Origin: Algoriphagus lutimaris
GTDB lineage: Bacteria; Bacteroidota; Bacteroidia; Cytophagales; Cyclobacteriaceae
NCBI RefSeq assembly: GCF_017051705.1
Contig: NZ_JAFIDJ010000001.1
Location: 186,001-250,000 of the forward strand
DNA: 64,000 nucleotides
Direction: 5' to 3'
Positions 62,202 to 64,000 of this stretch are shown in pieces. The notes under the pieces are model-generated. The model made no database searches. It saw only the letters and a program-made list of their open reading frames with translations, and was not told the DNA's origin. A program made the position numbers and the translations under genes. Each line of letters opens with the position of its first letter. Position 1 is the stretch's first letter.

Positions 62202-64000
62202 ATGTTTAAAAACTACTTTAAAATTGCTTTAAGAGGTTTTGCCAAGCATAAGCTTACTTTTTTCATCAACCTCTTTGGTCTTTCTCTTGGCCTTTGGGCC
62301 GCTATCCTAATAGGGCTATGGGTTAACTCTGAGTTGACCATCAACAAAGAAATTCCCGAAGTGGGTCGAGTGTATCAGATGATGGAACATCAGTCTTATG
62401 GATCAGATGTTTTTACCACGAACTCAACCCCTGGAGTATTGGCAGAAAGTATGAAAGAAAGCTTGGCAGAAGTGGAACTCGCCTCTACTTATACCTGGAT
62501 GGAAAATTTACTCTTTGTACAAAAGGATCAGCGCATTAAACTTGAAGGGTTGTTTGCTATGCCGGATTTTTTAAAAATCTATGATTACGGGGTCATCGAA
62601 GGTGATCTGAACAGCATGTTGACGGAAAACAACCATGTGATCTTGTCTGAAAGTGGTGCGATCTCGCTTTTTGGCAGAACAGATGTAGTAGGAGAGGATG
62701 TGGAGATCAAAGGGGGAACTGAAACACAAAACTTTATTGTACAAGGAGTAGTGAAGGATTTTCCTGCCAGTTCCACTATTAAGTTTGATTTTTTGCTTCC
62801 CTATTCCTGGTTTTTTGCAGAAAACGACTGGTTAGAAGACTGGGGGAACAATGGTCCTCGTACAATCATCCGCCTTCGGGAAGGAGTGGATGGAGATGCC
62901 TTTTCTGCAAGTGTAGAGAATTTTATTAAAGATCGAAATAAAGAGTCCAACGTTCGCCTTTTTGCCTACCCATTAGGAGATTTATACCTGCATGGTCAGT
63001 GGAAAGATGGACAACCAGTAGAAGGCAGAATCAAAAATGTGAAGCTTTTTGCCATGATCGGTTTATTCGTTTTGATCATTGCCTGTATCAATTTTATGAA
63101 CCTGAGTACGGCCAAATCACAAAAAAGAGCCAAGGAAGTGGGAGTAAGGAAAGTAGCTGGCGCCAACAAACAGTCTTTGGTGTATCAGTTTCTGAGTGAA
63201 TCTTTGCTAATTACTTTCTTTTCCGGAATTATTGCCGTGGTTTTGGTACAGGCTTCCCTGCCGATTTTCAATGATCTGACAGGCAAAGTCATATCCGTAC
63301 CTTATGGATCCTTTTATTTCTGGTTGCAGCTATTGATGATCATACTTTTCACTGGGATCGTGGCAGGCAGCTATCCGGCATTTTACCTTTCTGCCACCAA
63401 AGTAGTTTCTGTCTTTCGTTCTTTCACCAAATCTGGAAAAGGAGTGGTTATGGCCCGAAAAGGTTTGGTTTTGTTTCAGTTTATTCTTGCTACGATTTTG
63501 ATTGTTTCCACCTTAGTGGTGTATCAGCAAATCAATTACGCGATGAACCAGGATTTGGGTTATTCCAAAGACCAGCTGATTCAGGTTCCATTAGAAGGTA
63601 AGCTCAAGGAAAGCTTCGATGTATTTAAAACCGAATTGGAGAAAAATGAAAATATTGAGTCTGTGACTCGTTCATCCTTTGGCTTCCTTGGCAGAAACAA
63701 CAATACAGGTGGTGTTTCCTGGGAAGGAAAAGATCCGGAAAATGCAGCGCTATTTGAAGTTATCCGAGTGGATTATGATTTCTTGAAAACAGCAGGATTG
63801 GAATTGGTGCAGGGAAGAGGATTTGACCGAATGAATGGGTCGGATTCCACTTCGGGAGCTATTTTGAATCAGACGGCTTACGAATTGATGCAAAAGGATC
63901 ATGAAGGTTCTGAGTTTTTTAGGTTATGGGATGAGGAGCGTGCAATTACTGGAATTGTGAAGGATTTTCACTTCGAAAGTTTCCGTCAAAATGTGGCTCC
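62202..64000 (+). CDS. FtsX/MacB-type ABC transporter permease (3), 3' end outside window
   Basis: The open frame runs from the ATG at 62202 to the window edge (599 codons). It starts MFKNYFKIALRGFAKHKLTF, like permease 2 (MFENYFKIAIRNLKKHKFYT), and has the family central block LFVLIIACINFMNLSTAKSQKRAKEVGVRKVAGA, GIVAGSYPAFYLSA and, near the edge, AITGIVKDFHFESFRQ. About 200 residues with the last helices are missing. It has its own sigma-54 promoter and activator site matching those of the export operon, so it should be co-regulated despite the intervening minus-strand genes. Confidence 0.92.
   Translation, partial: MFKNYFKIALRGFAKHKLTFFINLFGLSLGLWAAILIGLWVNSELTINKEIPEVGRVYQMMEHQSYGSDVFTTNSTPGVLAESMKESLAEVELASTYTWMENLLFVQKDQRIKLEGLFAMPDFLKIYDYGVIEGDLNSMLTENNHVILSESGAISLFGRTDVVGEDVEIKGGTETQNFIVQGVVKDFPASSTIKFDFLLPYSWFFAENDWLEDWGNNGPRTIIRLREGVDGDAFSASVENFIKDRNKESNVRLFAYPLGDLYLHGQWKDGQPVEGRIKNVKLFAMIGLFVLIIACINFMNLSTAKSQKRAKEVGVRKVAGANKQSLVYQFLSESLLITFFSGIIAVVLVQASLPIFNDLTGKVISVPYGSFYFWLQLLMIILFTGIVAGSYPAFYLSATKVVSVFRSFTKSGKGVVMARKGLVLFQFILATILIVSTLVVYQQINYAMNQDLGYSKDQLIQVPLEGKLKESFDVFKTELEKNENIESVTRSSFGFLGRNNNTGGVSWEGKDPENAALFEVIRVDYDFLKTAGLELVQGRGFDRMNGSDSTSGAILNQTAYELMQKDHEGSEFFRLWDEERAITGIVKDFHFESFRQNVA

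Noticed and set aside
1-64000. CRISPR arrays, prophage, intact insertion sequences, replication origin
   Set aside because: No regularly spaced repeats, phage structural genes, transposase frames or DnaA-box clusters were seen.

Overview
The window looks like chromosomal DNA of a Bacteroidota bacterium, most likely order Cytophagales, family Cyclobacteriaceae (Algoriphagus-like). The support is the lineage-typical genes (GldH next to a RicT/PSP1 protein, a GWxTD protein, a DUF2723 membrane protein, a TsdA-type cytochrome, ~800-residue MacB/FtsX permeases), the many SPI/SPII signal peptides, moderate-to-low GC, and promoters that fit the Bacteroidota -7 motif TAnnTTTG instead of an E. coli -10. 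No tRNA, rRNA, CRISPR array, intact insertion sequence or prophage was seen.

Layout. 1-6.4 kb: partial LVIVD-type lipoprotein, DUF389-YciI pair, lone receiver protein, mlaE-mlaF-mlaD lipid transport operon, and a small membrane protein with a suspected frameshift. 6.6-12.6 kb: aconitase, a TonB-C-terminal-domain gene beside a decayed tandem copy, phosphoglucose isomerase. 12.6-26 kb: operon recQ-purD-ricT-gldH; sugar-phosphate genes kdsD-manC; GWxTD-rlmB; a methyltransferase; a large DUF2723 protein. 26.2-35.4 kb: a sulfur-oxidation island (thioredoxin, persulfide dioxygenase-rhodanese, two paralogous porins, a split YeeE/YedE transporter, TsdA-like dihaem cytochrome) interrupted by an MFS transporter and an acyl-ACP thioesterase. 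35.7-38.5 kb: a compact cold-adaptation operon (acyl desaturase, DEAD-box helicase, small basic protein, cold-shock protein). 38.5-48 kb: D-lactate dehydrogenase family protein, lipoproteins, a receiver protein, MsrAB, a multi-domain PQQ-type dehydrogenase with haem c, TerB-like protein. 48-64 kb: a histidine kinase / NtrC-type sigma-54 activator pair divergent from an ABC export system (membrane fusion protein, ATPase, three large permeases, the last running off the window), interrupted by a small set of membrane and secreted proteins.

Two regulatory patterns stand out. (1) The sulfur island carries palindromes of the Crp/Fnr type (TGTGA-N6-TCACA) at 26617, 28195 and 32887 plus a degenerate one at 26224; three of the four sit 37-38 bp upstream of a TAnnTTTG-like -7 element, which places their centres near -42. 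(2) The first and last genes of the ABC export cluster, 11 kb apart, share a nearly identical 22-bp palindrome (18/22 bases) centred about 80 bp upstream of a sigma-54-type -24/-12 element, defining a candidate binding site for the NtrC-type regulator encoded next to the first one.

Other points: the desaturase reading frame clearly continues about 38 codons upstream of its first ATG, with an ATT as the best start; and two genes (at 6.1 and 9.4-9.96 kb) show frame disruption.
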